Shown: positions 33,412-42,175, counted from the first letter of the stretch. The stretch is 64,000 nt of DNA from Paractinoplanes toevensis (GCF_018332695.1 NZ_BOQN01000128.1:45274-109273); one strand, 5' to 3'. A program made the numbers and translations. The notes: a model not told the origin generated them from the sequence alone.

Positions 33412-33457
33412 GTCCGTCCGCTCGCGCGCGTCTGCGCACAACAACGCGCGGACGGAC
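33412..33457. repeat. 10-bp perfect inverted repeat with 26-base loop
   Basis: GTCCGTCCGC (33412-33421) and GCGGACGGAC (33448-33457). It lies between the recC remnant and two small reverse genes and could be a terminator for either side or the end of a lost element. No direct repeats are seen next to it. Confidence 0.5.
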
Positions 33458-33489
33458 GACAGGCGGACGAGTGGTTCGAGTTCACGCGA

Positions 33490-33579
33490 TTACGCCGAAT
33501 CACGAGCGTCGTCGGCAGGTTGGACTTCGTCCGTCGGATTAGGGTGCCGCCCCCGGAGCAACATCTCCAGGATCTTCAT
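33490..33579 (-). CDS. 29-residue small ORF coupled to the membrane ORF upstream
   Basis: The ATG at 33579 overlaps the TGA of the upstream frame (33576-33578) in an ATGA arrangement. The product is MKILEMLLRGRHPNPTDEVQ plus PADDARDSA. It reads as a natural continuation of the upstream protein after its transmembrane helix (GTRIGVSER then MKILEMLLRG), so this may be a single gene split by a frameshift rather than two genes. Function unknown. Confidence 0.35.
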   Translation of the reverse strand: MKILEMLLRGRHPNPTDEVQPADDARDSA

Positions 33580-33860
33580 CGCTCGCTCACGCCGATCCTC
33601 GTGCCGAGAAACAACGCCACGACGACAACCATCGTGATTGTGATGGCGATGACGGGAAGCGACGACACGAGAGCACCGCTCGTCACCTTTACCTCCGGCA
33701 AAAGGTCCGTCAGGGCTCTCTTGAGTGCATCGTGCTCAGCAGGTAAGCGATCCCGCAAGACGCCGCCGCAGCGGATGACCGCCGACCAACCGGAGACACT
33801 GATGGCCGAGGTTCGCACCCCGGCCGATCTTCGTGTCTTTGATACGTGTCCGGAGCCCAA
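33576..33860 (-). CDS. Small protein with C-terminal transmembrane helix
   Basis: Up to 94 residues; the first 35 look non-coding, and the likely protein starts near RDRLPAEHDALKRALTDLLP. A single hydrophobic helix follows (SLPVIAITITMVVVVALFLG), then a short basic end. Such tail-anchored small proteins occur in many roles. The exact start is not decided by a ribosome site. The coupled ORF downstream may be its real C-terminus. Confidence 0.4.
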   Translation of the reverse strand: MGSGHVSKTRRSAGVRTSAISVSGWSAVIRCGGVLRDRLPAEHDALKRALTDLLPEVKVTSGALVSSLPVIAITITMVVVVALFLGTRIGVSER

Positions 33861-34197
33861 CAGGAGCGATATTCACACGTCGATCGCAGCCCGAGTGCTG
33901 ACCTTGGCGTCATCGTCCATGGTCAAATATCGGCCGAGCTGTCGAACCCGAACGTGCGTCCGCCCACCTGCGCCGTTTCAGTTTGATTGCGGTCGGTAGC
34001 GGCTGCCCTGGAGCGGCAAGGGATGAGATCCTCACCTCCGACGTCCGGGCCGGCAGCAGGCCGACGGTCAGCCGTTCGACGATCTCGGCGGCCGGATCGA
34101 CCGCGCGTGCCGGCGGTATCGTTCCCCGGGTGGTTCGGTGGGCGCGGCCCGCGACAATGGGTGGCGACCTCCGCCGTACCGGGAAAGGATTTTGATC
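33861..34197. other. Intergenic stretch without recognisable gene
   Basis: No frame has coding character on either strand. The end holds the ribosome site AAAGGA eight bases before the ATG at 34198. It is probably further decayed sequence continuing from the recC remnant zone. Confidence 0.4.
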
Positions 34198-34674
34198 ATG
34201 GGTTGGAACACCTCGGTGCTTTTCCGTGAGGCCGTCACGGCGGACGAGGCGGTGGACGACCTCGCCATCACGGAGTTCAGCGGTGAACTGGTCGAAGCCG
34301 ACCAGGCGACCAGCGCCCTCAAGCCCGACGCGCTCTATGCCGCCGATTCGGGCGGCTGGGCGCAGGTGTGGAACCCGATGATGGACGTGGTCATGGGCTG
34401 GGAACCGACCGACCCCGGCAGGGCTCTGGTGGTCTTCTTCAGCAGCGTCTCCAGCACCTACGGCTTCACGCTGTTCACGAACGGCGAACGCACCCGGCAC
34501 TACGTCTACGCCGATGGTGCGGCCGTCGAGGACGAAGGGACGCCACTGCCGGTCGAGGCCGAGGTTCCCGTGCCGTCCTGGGGTCCGGACGAGGACTTCC
34601 TCTGGTCGATCATCACGGCCGTCACCGGTCTTCGGTACGACGAGAAACTGCGGTACCGCGTATACCCGATCTGA
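34198..34674 (+). CDS. Hypothetical cytoplasmic protein
   Basis: The 158-residue acidic protein starts MGWNTSVLFREAVTADEAVD and is rich in aromatic residues (GGWAQVWNPMMDVVMGWEPT, SSVSSTYGFTLFTNGERTRH). It has no signal peptide or membrane segment. The alternating strands resemble small single-domain proteins found alone or as immunity-like partners, but I see no toxin beside it and name no family. The chosen ATG has AAAGGA at eight bases; the frame is open 60 bases further upstream. Confidence 0.65.
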   Translation: MGWNTSVLFREAVTADEAVDDLAITEFSGELVEADQATSALKPDALYAADSGGWAQVWNPMMDVVMGWEPTDPGRALVVFFSSVSSTYGFTLFTNGERTRHYVYADGAAVEDEGTPLPVEAEVPVPSWGPDEDFLWSIITAVTGLRYDEKLRYRVYPI

Positions 34675-34803
34675 CCGCGCCTCTTCGACCGAGGTTCCCA
34701 AGACGCTCGGTCTCCTCAGGCGTAGGCGTCGAGGGTGGCAATCTTCGCTGGAGCCGCCGGCCGTATTGTTGCGGACTCGGAGCGTGATGCGGAGGATCCA
34801 CCC

Positions 34804-35604
34804 TTGAGATGGATGGATGGGCAGCGCGTACTCGTTGCCTCGGCGGCCTTTGCCGGTTTGGCGCTGGCCGCCACGGTCGTCGTCGTTGTTGCTCGCCGGC
34901 AGGATGAACCGGTCGCTTCGGCTCCTCCTACGGCGGTGCCCTGGGAGCCGTTCACGCCCAGTCCGGCGGTGACCGTGCTGCCGCCCGATCCGCTGCCTGC
35001 GTCGGTCGTCAGCGACAGTCCATCCGCGACGGTCGTGCCGAGCCGGAGGCCGACGGCGACCGCGACGGCGGTCCTGTCGCTGGCCGTCGCCGACGTTCCG
35101 GGGACGGTCGATCTGGCCGCTGAGGGCACTCGTGACTGGGTGCACTGGGGGCTCGAATCCGCTGAGGCGCTGGACCGCAAGTCCCGGGGCACCGGGGAGA
35201 TCCAGGACGACCGGGGAACCTCGGCGAGGGGCCGCTACGACAACAACCCGGAGCTGTTCGGCTGGAGCGGGGGCACCCCTACCGGAGCTGCCGGCCGCAC
35301 ACCGACCGGGGTCTACTCGTGCGGCGCGGGCAGTCGCTTCACGCTCCGGGTTCCGGCCGGTGCCGCCACTCGCACGCTGCGGTTCTACGCGGGCGTCTGG
35401 ATGGCGGAGGGGCAGATGACCGTCAGTCTCGCCGGGAAGCGGGCCACCGCGAGTCTGGAGAACCGGGAGGCGATCCGGACCGGGCGCTTCACGATTCGCT
35501 TCCGTGCGCCGGCGGGCAATGAGCTCGTGGTCACCTGGACGGCCCGCAAAGTCTTTCACCCCACCTGCGGGAACATCGACATGCAGGCGGCCACGCTCAG
35601 CTGA
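34804..35604 (+). CDS. Membrane-anchored secreted protein with C-terminal DWVHWG-type domain
   Basis: From the TTG at 34804, seven bases after GGAGGA, the product has 266 residues. One N-terminal transmembrane helix (VLVASAAFAGLALAATVVVV) precedes a Pro/Ser/Thr-rich linker of about 60 residues and an extracellular beta-rich domain from about residue 105: VDLAAEGTRDWVHWGLES, then GGTPTGAAGRTPTGVYSCGA and FTIRFRAPAGNELVVTWTAR. The domain looks like a carbohydrate- or surface-binding module; no catalytic motif is seen. A GTG at 34735 would give a longer form with a hydrophilic leader. Its 3' end overlaps the facing gene by eight bases. Confidence 0.65.
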   Translation: MRWMDGQRVLVASAAFAGLALAATVVVVVARRQDEPVASAPPTAVPWEPFTPSPAVTVLPPDPLPASVVSDSPSATVVPSRRPTATATAVLSLAVADVPGTVDLAAEGTRDWVHWGLESAEALDRKSRGTGEIQDDRGTSARGRYDNNPELFGWSGGTPTGAAGRTPTGVYSCGAGSRFTLRVPAGAATRTLRFYAGVWMAEGQMTVSLAGKRATASLENREAIRTGRFTIRFRAPAGNELVVTWTARKVFHPTCGNIDMQAATLS

Positions 35605-36514
35605 GGAAGCGGTCCAGGTCGGCGGCCAGCGCCTGCATCCTGCTCCGGGTGGCGGCTATCTCGGCCTGGCCCAGCGGCGTGTCGGCGCGGTGGGTGGCGT
35701 TGTAATCCAGCCATCCGCCCTGCGCGGCGACCCAGGACGCGAAGATCCATGGCTCGGCGGGTATGGGCTCACCGCCATATGCCCGGATCGCCTCCGCGAA
35801 GACGGCCGGGTCGCCGTCGGACCAGTCGAGCGCTACCGACGCCGCCTCGTGGACCGCGCCGATCGGGCCGGCCGCGTCCCAGTCCAGGGCCATCAGCACC
35901 CCGTCCGCGGTCAGCAGGGTGTTCTTCCGGTCCAGATCACGATGGCTGTCCACGACCAGCATCCGGGTGGGGCCGGCCCGCACCCGCCAGGCCAGGTCGG
36001 CCAGGTCGGGCAGCCCGTTGACCGCCGGATCCGCATCCCACCGGTCGGCCGGCCCGCCCGCTGCCGGGTCCGCACTCGCCTGGTCGGACGACCCGTCCAG
36101 GTCCGGCGGCCAGTCGAGGATCGGGGTCGGCTCCCAGCGTGGGGCGCCCGCGGCGTGGATGCTCGTCAGGAGTTCGGCGGCCTGCGTGGGAGAACCCGCA
36201 CCAGGAGTGCCGTCCACCCACCGATGCACGCGGAACAGCGAGCCGGAAACCGCGGCGAGCGCCCGGCCGGCCAAGGTGACCGGCTGCGGCATCGGGACCC
36301 CCGCCCGCCAGGCTCGCTGTTCCACCGCGAACGCGGCCTCGACGTTGGTGACGAACTCCGGCCGGTCCGCGTTGACGACCATGCGCTTGACCGCGTAGTC
36401 GCCGTTGTCGGTGGTCACCCGCCACAGCTCGTTGGAGAGGCCGCCGGCCACGCGCACCGGTGCGGCGGTGAGCCGGCCCAGCTCGAAGTGGCCGGCGACC
36501 TCGTCGATCATCAC
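35597..36514 (-). CDS. Aminoglycoside-phosphotransferase-fold (APH) kinase
   Basis: The 305-residue protein has the APH/choline-kinase pattern: VAGGLSNELWRVTTDNGDYA with lysine in YAVKRM, the catalytic loop VVDSHRDLDRKNTLL and the metal aspartate in LMALDWDAAG. It would phosphorylate a small alcohol, sugar or antibiotic hydroxyl; homologs rarely confer resistance. The GTG at 36514 overlaps the TAG of the upstream secreted-protein gene by one base, so they form a transcription unit; an ATG follows at 36511. The 3' end overlaps the convergent gene. Confidence 0.8.
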   Translation of the reverse strand: MMIDEVAGHFELGRLTAAPVRVAGGLSNELWRVTTDNGDYAVKRMVVNADRPEFVTNVEAAFAVEQRAWRAGVPMPQPVTLAGRALAAVSGSLFRVHRWVDGTPGAGSPTQAAELLTSIHAAGAPRWEPTPILDWPPDLDGSSDQASADPAAGGPADRWDADPAVNGLPDLADLAWRVRAGPTRMLVVDSHRDLDRKNTLLTADGVLMALDWDAAGPIGAVHEAASVALDWSDGDPAVFAEAIRAYGGEPIPAEPWIFASWVAAQGGWLDYNATHRADTPLGQAEIAATRSRMQALAADLDRFLS

Positions 36515-37182
36515 TATTCCGAGATCGGATCGGTCACCGTCGGCGGAGGGGTCGTCGGGACAGTCGGCCAGCTGCTCGGGTCGCCGGTGGGTGGATCGGG
36601 GAAGGGGACCGTGGTCGGCGGGAACGTCGGCCAGCTGCTCGGATCAGAAGTCGGCGGCTCGTCGGTCGGTGGCGTGGTCGGCCTCGTGGTGGGCGGGTTG
36701 GTGGTCGGCGGCGCCTTCACGGCCTGGATGTCGACCTGGACGCGGAAACCGCAGCCGCCCTTCGCGCCGGCCGCCAGGGTCAGGGCGGACGGCACCACGA
36801 CGGTCTCGGTGCGGCCAGGGCCCAGCACGACGCGGCGCTCGTCCAGCAGGGTTACCCCGGTGGGGCTCAGCAGCGGGCCGGACACCGCCGACAGGCAGCC
36901 GGCCGGTTTGACGTCGAGCAGCGGCTGGAGGAGGCGCACCCGGTCGGCGATCACGTTCGTGGCGCTGCGGTTGCGGACCTTCAGCACCAGGTCGCTGGCG
37001 ACGCCGGGGACCAGCAGGGGTTCCAGTTGGGCGTCCAGGACCTGCAGGTCGCCGGTCAGTGGCTGGCTGACCAGCTCACCCCGGCCGTGCAGGGCGGTCA
37101 CCGCGGCGTACGCGGCGGAACTGCCGGCCAGCAGTGCCACCGGCACCGCCAAACCTATCCATAGTTTCTTCGAAAATCCCAT
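36514..37182 (-). CDS. Secreted protein with Pro/Thr-rich tail
   Basis: The 222-residue protein begins with a signal peptide (KKLWIGLAVPVALLAGSSAA, cleavage near AYA). A beta-rich domain of about 120 residues with two cysteines (PAGCLSAV, KGGCGFRV) follows, then a tail of repeated PPTTNPPTTRPTTPP, SDPSSWPTFPPTTVP and GDPSSWPT blocks that would be glycosylated or span the cell wall. The domain resembles the conserved-disulfide secreted beta proteins common in actinomycetes; no function is known. GGGGGC lies just before the ATG. Confidence 0.7.
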   Translation of the reverse strand: MGFSKKLWIGLAVPVALLAGSSAAYAAVTALHGRGELVSQPLTGDLQVLDAQLEPLLVPGVASDLVLKVRNRSATNVIADRVRLLQPLLDVKPAGCLSAVSGPLLSPTGVTLLDERRVVLGPGRTETVVVPSALTLAAGAKGGCGFRVQVDIQAVKAPPTTNPPTTRPTTPPTDEPPTSDPSSWPTFPPTTVPFPDPPTGDPSSWPTVPTTPPPTVTDPISE

Positions 37183-37287
37183 GGCGCCCCCGATCGTGTG
37201 AAAGAGAAAGTGTGGAGTAGACGGGAGGGCCGTTACCGGGGTTCCGTCCGATGTCGACATTGACCGAAAAGTTGAGAGGCTTACCGG

Positions 37288-37833
37288 GTGACCCCACGCG
37301 TTCGCATCGTGCATCTGACCGGCCCCGTGTTCCACGCGCTCGCCCGCGGCGACGTCGACGCCGCGAACAGCGCCAGTCCCGTACCCGTCTCGGCCTTTCT
37401 CGCCGGGCCGGAGTGCCGCGGAGTGTGGGCGATGCGCGCCCGCCAGTCCGACGCCGACCCGGGGTGTGCCGGGTGGGTCACCGGGATCATCTGGGACGAG
37501 GAGAACCGCACGGCGGTCGGGCGGGCCGGCTTTCACGCGCCGCCCGACGGGGCCGGGCTGGTCGAGATCGGGTACGCGGTGGAGCCCGCCCACCGCCGGC
37601 AGGGTTATGCCCGTGCGGCGCTCGAGGCGTTGCTGCGGCGGGCCGCCGATGATCCGCGGGTCAAGACGGTGCGGGTGTCGATCGCGCCGGACAACGTCGC
37701 GTCCTACTCACTGGCCACCCACTACGGCTTCGTGAAGGTCGGCGAGCAGTGGGATTCCGAGGACGGGCGGGAGATCGTGTACGAGGTGCCGGCCGATCAG
37801 TTCAGCCGGTCGAGGAACGCCAGCGACCGCTGA
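37288..37833 (+). CDS. GNAT-family N-acetyltransferase
   Basis: The 181-residue protein has the GNAT core: VGRAGFHAPPDGAGLVEIGY, the acetyl-CoA loop VEPAHRRQGYARAALEALL and the following VRVSIAPDNVASYSLATHYG with Asn and Tyr at the usual sites, ending FVKVGEQWD. It transfers an acetyl group from acetyl-CoA to an unidentified amine, protein N-terminus or antibiotic. The GTG start has AGAGG eight bases upstream. The last 37 bases overlap the facing hydrolase gene. Confidence 0.85.
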   Translation: MTPRVRIVHLTGPVFHALARGDVDAANSASPVPVSAFLAGPECRGVWAMRARQSDADPGCAGWVTGIIWDEENRTAVGRAGFHAPPDGAGLVEIGYAVEPAHRRQGYARAALEALLRRAADDPRVKTVRVSIAPDNVASYSLATHYGFVKVGEQWDSEDGREIVYEVPADQFSRSRNASDR

Positions 37834-38372
37834 ACGACCAGTTCGGTCGCCGTCGCGTCGTAGGACGGCAGCGAGCTGTCGGTGAACAGGTGCCGGTCGC
37901 CGGGGTAGACGAACAGTGACGCGCCGGGCACGGTGGAGGCCAGCTCCTGCGCGGCTTCGAGATCGCCCTCGAGGCCGAAGAACGGGTCCTTCTCCATGCC
38001 GTGCACCTGCGCCGCCACGCCGGCCGGCCACGGGCCGAACGCCCACTCGCCGCTGATCGGGAAGCACGCCTCGTACAGCAGGGCCGCGCGGGCGCCGGGG
38101 CGGGTCTGGGCGAGCCGCTGGGCCGGCTTCACGCCGTACGAGATCCCGGCGAAGACCGACCCGGCAGTGGCCGCGGCGTCGGCGCGGGCCTCGAGTTCCG
38201 CCTCGCCGATCCGGCCCGTCAGGGCCAGGCCTTCCTCGATCGACGCGGGCCGGGCGCCGTCGAACAGGTCGGGCGTGTGCACGTCGTGGCCGCCGGTGCG
38301 CAGCCGGCCGGCCAGGTCGAGCACGCCCGGTGTCAGGCCCTGGAGGTGGTGAAACAGCACTACCGAAGCCAT
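37797..38372 (-). CDS. Dienelactone-hydrolase-family protein
   Basis: The 191-residue alpha/beta hydrolase starts VVLFHHLQGLTPGVLDLAGR, as in small dienelactone hydrolases. The nucleophile elbow is FAGISYGVKPAQ, with serine where classical members have cysteine. The acid lies in GMEKDPFFG and the histidine in YPGDRHLFTD. This serine form is common in actinobacteria and probably hydrolyses a lactone or ester. The last 37 bases overlap the facing acetyltransferase gene tail to tail. Confidence 0.85.
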   Translation of the reverse strand: MASVVLFHHLQGLTPGVLDLAGRLRTGGHDVHTPDLFDGARPASIEEGLALTGRIGEAELEARADAAATAGSVFAGISYGVKPAQRLAQTRPGARAALLYEACFPISGEWAFGPWPAGVAAQVHGMEKDPFFGLEGDLEAAQELASTVPGASLFVYPGDRHLFTDSSLPSYDATATELVVQRSLAFLDRLN

Positions 38373-38413
38373 CTAGACTCTCCCTGATGCCGTTCGAACT
38401 GGTCCCACACTAA

Positions 38414-39310
38414 GTGCTCCACGCATTGTCGGGGTTCGCGCTGATCGGCGCGATCGTGCTGGCCGGCTGGCTGGTGGGCCGGTTCGCGGGCCTGCCGGAG
38501 GGCACCGACGACGTACTGGGCCGCCTGGTCTACCTGGTGCTGGCCCCGTGCCTGCTGTTCACCGTGGTGGCCGGGGCCGACCTGCACGTCCTGTTCAGCG
38601 AGCCACTTCTGGTGTCGGCCGCGGTGGCGTTGCTGGTCTTCCTCGCGTACGCCCTGATCTTCCGCCGCCGCGACCGGGGCACGAAGATCATCGGCGCGCT
38701 GTGCGCGGGTTATGTCAACGCGAACTACATCGGCATCCCGGTCGCCACCTACGTGCTCCGGGACGCCGCCCTGGTCGTGCCGATCGTGATGGTGCAACTG
38801 CTGATCGTCACCCCGATCGTGCTGACCCTACTGGCCGCCGGCTCGGTGCGCTCGACCATCATCTCGTCGCTGCGCAACCCGCTGATCATCGCGGTCGCCC
38901 TGGGCGCGGTCGCCGCCGCGACCGGCTTCCGGATGCCGGCCCTGATCATCGACCCGCTGACCGTGATCGGTCAGGCCACCGTGCCCCTCGTGCTGATCGC
39001 CTTCGGCATGTCGCTGCACGGCCGGCGCATCCTCGCACCCGGCCCGGACCGCACGGCGACGATCGTGGCGGTCGCCTTCAAAACCGCCGGCATGCCGGCG
39101 ATCGCCTTCCTCATGGCCTATTTCCTGCGCCTTTCCCAACCGGAGACGTACGCCGTGACGGTGCTCGCCGCGCTGCCCACCGCCCAGAACGTCTTCCTCT
39201 ACGGCCAGCGCTTCCAGACCGGCCTGATCCTGGCCCGCGACGCGATCTTCCTGTCCACCATCGCGTGCGCCCCGGTGCTGCTGCTGATCGCGCTGCTGTT
39301 CACGCTCTGA
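38414..39310 (+). CDS. AEC (auxin efflux carrier) family permease
   Basis: The 298-residue protein has about ten hydrophobic helices in the AEC arrangement: LHALSGFALIGAIVLAGWLV, then LVYLVLAPCLLFTVVAG, and the conserved central GYVNANYIGIPVATYVL and C-terminal LAALPTAQNVFLYGQRF. Members export or import small organic acids or amino-acid-like compounds. GTG start. The LexA-type gene faces it with only three bases between stops. No enzyme partner indicates the substrate. Confidence 0.88.
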   Translation: MLHALSGFALIGAIVLAGWLVGRFAGLPEGTDDVLGRLVYLVLAPCLLFTVVAGADLHVLFSEPLLVSAAVALLVFLAYALIFRRRDRGTKIIGALCAGYVNANYIGIPVATYVLRDAALVVPIVMVQLLIVTPIVLTLLAAGSVRSTIISSLRNPLIIAVALGAVAAATGFRMPALIIDPLTVIGQATVPLVLIAFGMSLHGRRILAPGPDRTATIVAVAFKTAGMPAIAFLMAYFLRLSQPETYAVTVLAALPTAQNVFLYGQRFQTGLILARDAIFLSTIACAPVLLLIALLFTL

Positions 39311-39313
39311 CGG

Positions 39314-39955
39314 TTACGTCCGGCGCAGGACCGAGACGACCTTGCCGAGCACCACGGCCCGGTCGCCGTCGATGTCGTCGTAGGCGGGGTTGCGCGGCTC
39401 GAGCACGACGTGCCCGCCGCGCCGCCGGTAGACCTTGACCGTGGCCTCGTCGTCGATCATCGCCGCGACGATCTCGCCGTTGTAGGCCTCGGGCTGCTGC
39501 TTGACCACGACGATGTCGCCGTCGCAGATCGCCGCGTCGATCATCGAGTCGCCCCGGACGCGCAGCCCGAACAGGTTGCCCCGGCCGACCAGATCGCGCG
39601 GCAGCGCGAGCACCTCGTCGGAGTTCTGCTCGGCGAGGATCGGCGTGCCGGCCGCGATGTCGCCGAGCACCGGCACCCCGATGGTGTTCGGATCGGCCTG
39701 CGGCGCCTCGGCCGGCTGCAGGAACATCCGGACGTCGACCGGCCGGGTGGCCCTCCCGCGGCGCAGGAAACCGAGTTCTTCGAGTGCCCGCAGGTGCCGC
39801 CCGACCGCCGAGGTGGAGGCGAGCCCGACCGAGTCGGCGATCTCCCGGCTGGACGGCGAGTAGCCGTAGCGCAGCGCCCACTTCTGAATCACGGTGAGGA
39901 TCTGCCGTTGTCGCTCGGTCAGCACCGACGTGTCGAGGTCCTCATCCAGTTGCAC
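39314..39955 (-). CDS. lexA: LexA-family repressor
   Basis: The 213-residue protein is a complete LexA. The N-terminal winged helix (VLTERQRQILTVIQKWALRY, then SPSSREIADSVGLASTSAVG) is followed by the self-cleavage Ala-Gly at about 102-103 (DIAAGTPI). The peptidase dyad is serine 137 in RGDSMIDAAI and lysine 174 in EATVKVY. RecA-stimulated cleavage should derepress its targets. The N-terminal extension before the winged helix is short. I see no classic actinobacterial SOS box (GAAC-N4-GTTC) in the sequence just upstream, so this may be a second LexA or one that is not autoregulated. GTG start, with AGGA eight bases upstream. Confidence 0.88.
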   Translation of the reverse strand: MQLDEDLDTSVLTERQRQILTVIQKWALRYGYSPSSREIADSVGLASTSAVGRHLRALEELGFLRRGRATRPVDVRMFLQPAEAPQADPNTIGVPVLGDIAAGTPILAEQNSDEVLALPRDLVGRGNLFGLRVRGDSMIDAAICDGDIVVVKQQPEAYNGEIVAAMIDDEATVKVYRRRGGHVVLEPRNPAYDDIDGDRAVVLGKVVSVLRRT

Positions 39956-40006
39956 TCCAGGATCCTGCCGGTCGCGGGGGCGCGGACGGCGGAGGCGCGC
40001 CGCAGT

Positions 40007-40630
40007 TCACCCTTTTACCGCGGGGATCGCCAGCTGCGGGTCGACGCCGGCGAACGCGAGCGAGATGACGAACCCGGCGACCTCCTCCAGTTGGCGCGCC
40101 CGGTCCAGCCCGCCGAGCACGGCCGGGACACCGCCGACGTCGCGGACGAGCGAGCCGACGATCTCCAGTGCTCGCGGGTCGTCGCCGCACATCGCGACCG
40201 TCACCGGCGGCAACCCGCGTGTCGTCCACCGGGTCGACGGGAACAGGTGGAGCGCCTTGACCACGTGGGCGCCGGGGGCGAGTTCGGCGACCTGCTGCGC
40301 CATCGCGCGCCCGGCTTCCGTCCGCAGCACGCCGATGCCGTGGTCGACCGCATTGGTCGGATCGATGAGCGGTTTGCCGGCGAGCGACCCGGCCGGTGCG
40401 CCGGCCGCCGTGAGGATGTCGGCGACGCCCTGCCAGTGCACGGAGAGCAGGACGGCGTCGGCGTCCTCGACGACCTCGGACAGGGGCCGGGCGCGAGCTC
40501 CGGACGCCTTCGCCGCGGCCTCCGCGCGCTGGGCCGAGCGCCCGCCGATGCTGATGTCGTGTCCGGCCCCGGTCCAGCCGGTGGCGAGCGCCGTGGCCAG
40601 GGTTCCGGTGCCGAGGATTCCGATTCGCAT
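40007..40630 (-). CDS. NADPH-dependent F420 reductase-like / NAD(P)-binding oxidoreductase
   Basis: The 207-residue protein starts MRIGILGTGTLATALATGWT, a Rossmann motif at the extreme N-terminus as in F420H2:NADP oxidoreductases. It continues with ISIGGRSAQRAEAAA, ADAVLLSVHWQGV, LIDPTNAVDHGIG and HVVKALHLFPS, which align with that family. It probably transfers hydride between NADP and F420 or another acceptor. It is divergent from an HxlR regulator 66 bases away, the usual arrangement for a regulated oxidoreductase. Confidence 0.82.
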   Translation of the reverse strand: MRIGILGTGTLATALATGWTGAGHDISIGGRSAQRAEAAAKASGARARPLSEVVEDADAVLLSVHWQGVADILTAAGAPAGSLAGKPLIDPTNAVDHGIGVLRTEAGRAMAQQVAELAPGAHVVKALHLFPSTRWTTRGLPPVTVAMCGDDPRALEIVGSLVRDVGGVPAVLGGLDRARQLEEVAGFVISLAFAGVDPQLAIPAVKG

Positions 40631-40696
40631 ACCGTCAGACCCTAGAAAGTCCGACGCGAACCACCCGGTGCGCATCGGCCCTGCCACGATGGCGGG

Positions 40697-41059
40697 ATGC
40701 CTCGTGATGCGGACGACTGCATGGACTTCGTGGCGGACTGCCGCCTGCGGATGGCGACGGACCTGTTCACGCACGTGTGGGACCCGGTGGTGCTGGCGGC
40801 GCTGACGGTCGGCCCGCAACGCCGGCGCGCGCTCCGGGCGACCATCGGCGGCATCAGCGACAAGGCGCTCACCGAGGCGCTGCACCGGCTCACCACCAAC
40901 GGCCTGGCCGAACGGCAGTGGTACGCCGAGGCACCCCCGCGGGTCGACTACGCGCTGACGCCGCTCGGCCGGACTTTCGCGGACGGGCCGATGCGGGCGC
41001 TCGCCACCTGGGTCACGCGGTACGGCGACGATCTTTTCGCGGCGCAGGAGACTTCTTGA
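40697..41059 (+). CDS. HxlR-family transcriptional regulator
   Basis: The 120-residue winged-helix protein shows the HxlR pattern: CRLRMATDLFTHVWDPVVLA, then ISDKALTEALHRLTTNGLAE and PPRVDYALTPLGRTFADGPM. A cysteine near the N-terminus (DFVADCR) is in the position that senses redox or aldehydes in some HxlR proteins. It likely controls the divergent oxidoreductase gene. The gap contains no obvious perfect palindrome. Confidence 0.87.
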   Translation: MPRDADDCMDFVADCRLRMATDLFTHVWDPVVLAALTVGPQRRRALRATIGGISDKALTEALHRLTTNGLAERQWYAEAPPRVDYALTPLGRTFADGPMRALATWVTRYGDDLFAAQETS

Positions 41060-41156
41060 CATGTACGTCACGTCGGCGTAACTATTCATCAACTTGGATG
41101 CGTCGCTGACGCACCGACCACCCCCGAACGTTGGCATCATCTGCTCCCCCAGCTCG

Positions 41157-41172
41157 ATGTTTGCGTAAACAT
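41157..41172. promoter_or_regulatory. Inverted repeat upstream of the GH5 gene
   Basis: ATGTTT-GCGT-AAACAT is an exact inverted repeat 20 bases before the GH5 ATG. Its size and centre fit a LacI-type sugar repressor site. It would control both overlapping glycanase genes. Confidence 0.5.
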
Positions 41173-41191
41173 TCGCAACGGTTGGAGTGCT

Positions 41192-42175
41192 ATGAGACGT
41201 CGTCTGCTCGGCGCTGTCCTCGCTGTGGCAGTGGCTGTTCCCCTGGTGGCCGTGGCCGGCGAGGCCGCCGCGGCCACCAACAGCTTCCGCGGAGTGAACT
41301 GGGCCGACGCCCGCGACAACTACGTCAACGGCTGGGTCATCCCGTCCGGACTGACCGCCTCGGACAGCTACAGCACCGTCTACACCAAGGCCGACGGCGT
41401 CATCGGCGGCTTCCAGAGCCTGCTCGGCGCCAACACCGTCCGGCTCCCGATCAACCCGCAGAGCGTCAACTCGGCCTGGTGGGCCAGCTACAAGGCCGCG
41501 TTCGACTCCGCCCTCGCGCACGGCATGAAGGTGATCGTGTCGTACTGGGAGGCGGACACCGCCAAGGACGGCTACGTCGACGATCCGGCCGCCTGGAACA
41601 CCATGTGGGACAAGGTCACCTCGGACTTCGCCGGTAACGGCAACGTCTACTTCGAGCCGATGAACGAGCCGTTCGGCTACAGCCTCAGCGCCTGGGTGTC
41701 GCTCTGCTCGGCCTGGCTGTCCCGGCACGCGAACATCCCCCGCGGCCGCGTCCTGATCAGCGGCACCGGCTACAACGACAACGTCACCGGCGTGGGCGCG
41801 GCCTCCGCCCTCAGCGGCACCCTGCTCTCCCTGCACTTCTACGGGTTCTGGGCGTCGGACACCACCCGGGCCGCGTGGACCACCAACCTGAGCAACCGGC
41901 TCGGCTCGTACTCGTCGCGCACCGTCATCGACGAGGCCGGCTCCCCGATGACCACCGGGCTCAACTACACCGGTGCGGCGAACCAGGACGGCAACGTCTT
42001 CACCTCGTACTTCGCCGCCACCACCGACCTCACCCGGGCCCGGCAGATGGGCATCGTCTACTGGCCCGGCCTGCGGTCCGGGGACACCTACTCGATCACC
42101 CGGCAGAGCGGTTCCGGGCTGGCCGTCAACAACGCCTCCGGGGTGGCCCAGCTGCGCTGGGGGTGGGGGCTGTGA
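41192..42175 (+). CDS. Secreted GH5-type glycoside hydrolase
   Basis: The 327-residue protein has a Sec signal peptide (RRRLLGAVLAVAVAVPLVAV, cleavage near AAA). A TIM-barrel glycanase follows: NTVRLPINPQ, the acid/base glutamate in VYFEPMNEPFGYS, LLSLHFYGFW and the nucleophile glutamate in TVIDEAGSPM. This is clan A, most like family 5 enzymes acting on beta-glucans, mannans or related polymers. Exact specificity is not clear. GGAG lies four bases before the ATG. The next gene overlaps its stop, so both enzymes are made together. Confidence 0.85.
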   Translation: MRRRLLGAVLAVAVAVPLVAVAGEAAAATNSFRGVNWADARDNYVNGWVIPSGLTASDSYSTVYTKADGVIGGFQSLLGANTVRLPINPQSVNSAWWASYKAAFDSALAHGMKVIVSYWEADTAKDGYVDDPAAWNTMWDKVTSDFAGNGNVYFEPMNEPFGYSLSAWVSLCSAWLSRHANIPRGRVLISGTGYNDNVTGVGAASALSGTLLSLHFYGFWASDTTRAAWTTNLSNRLGSYSSRTVIDEAGSPMTTGLNYTGAANQDGNVFTSYFAATTDLTRARQMGIVYWPGLRSGDTYSITRQSGSGLAVNNASGVAQLRWGWGL

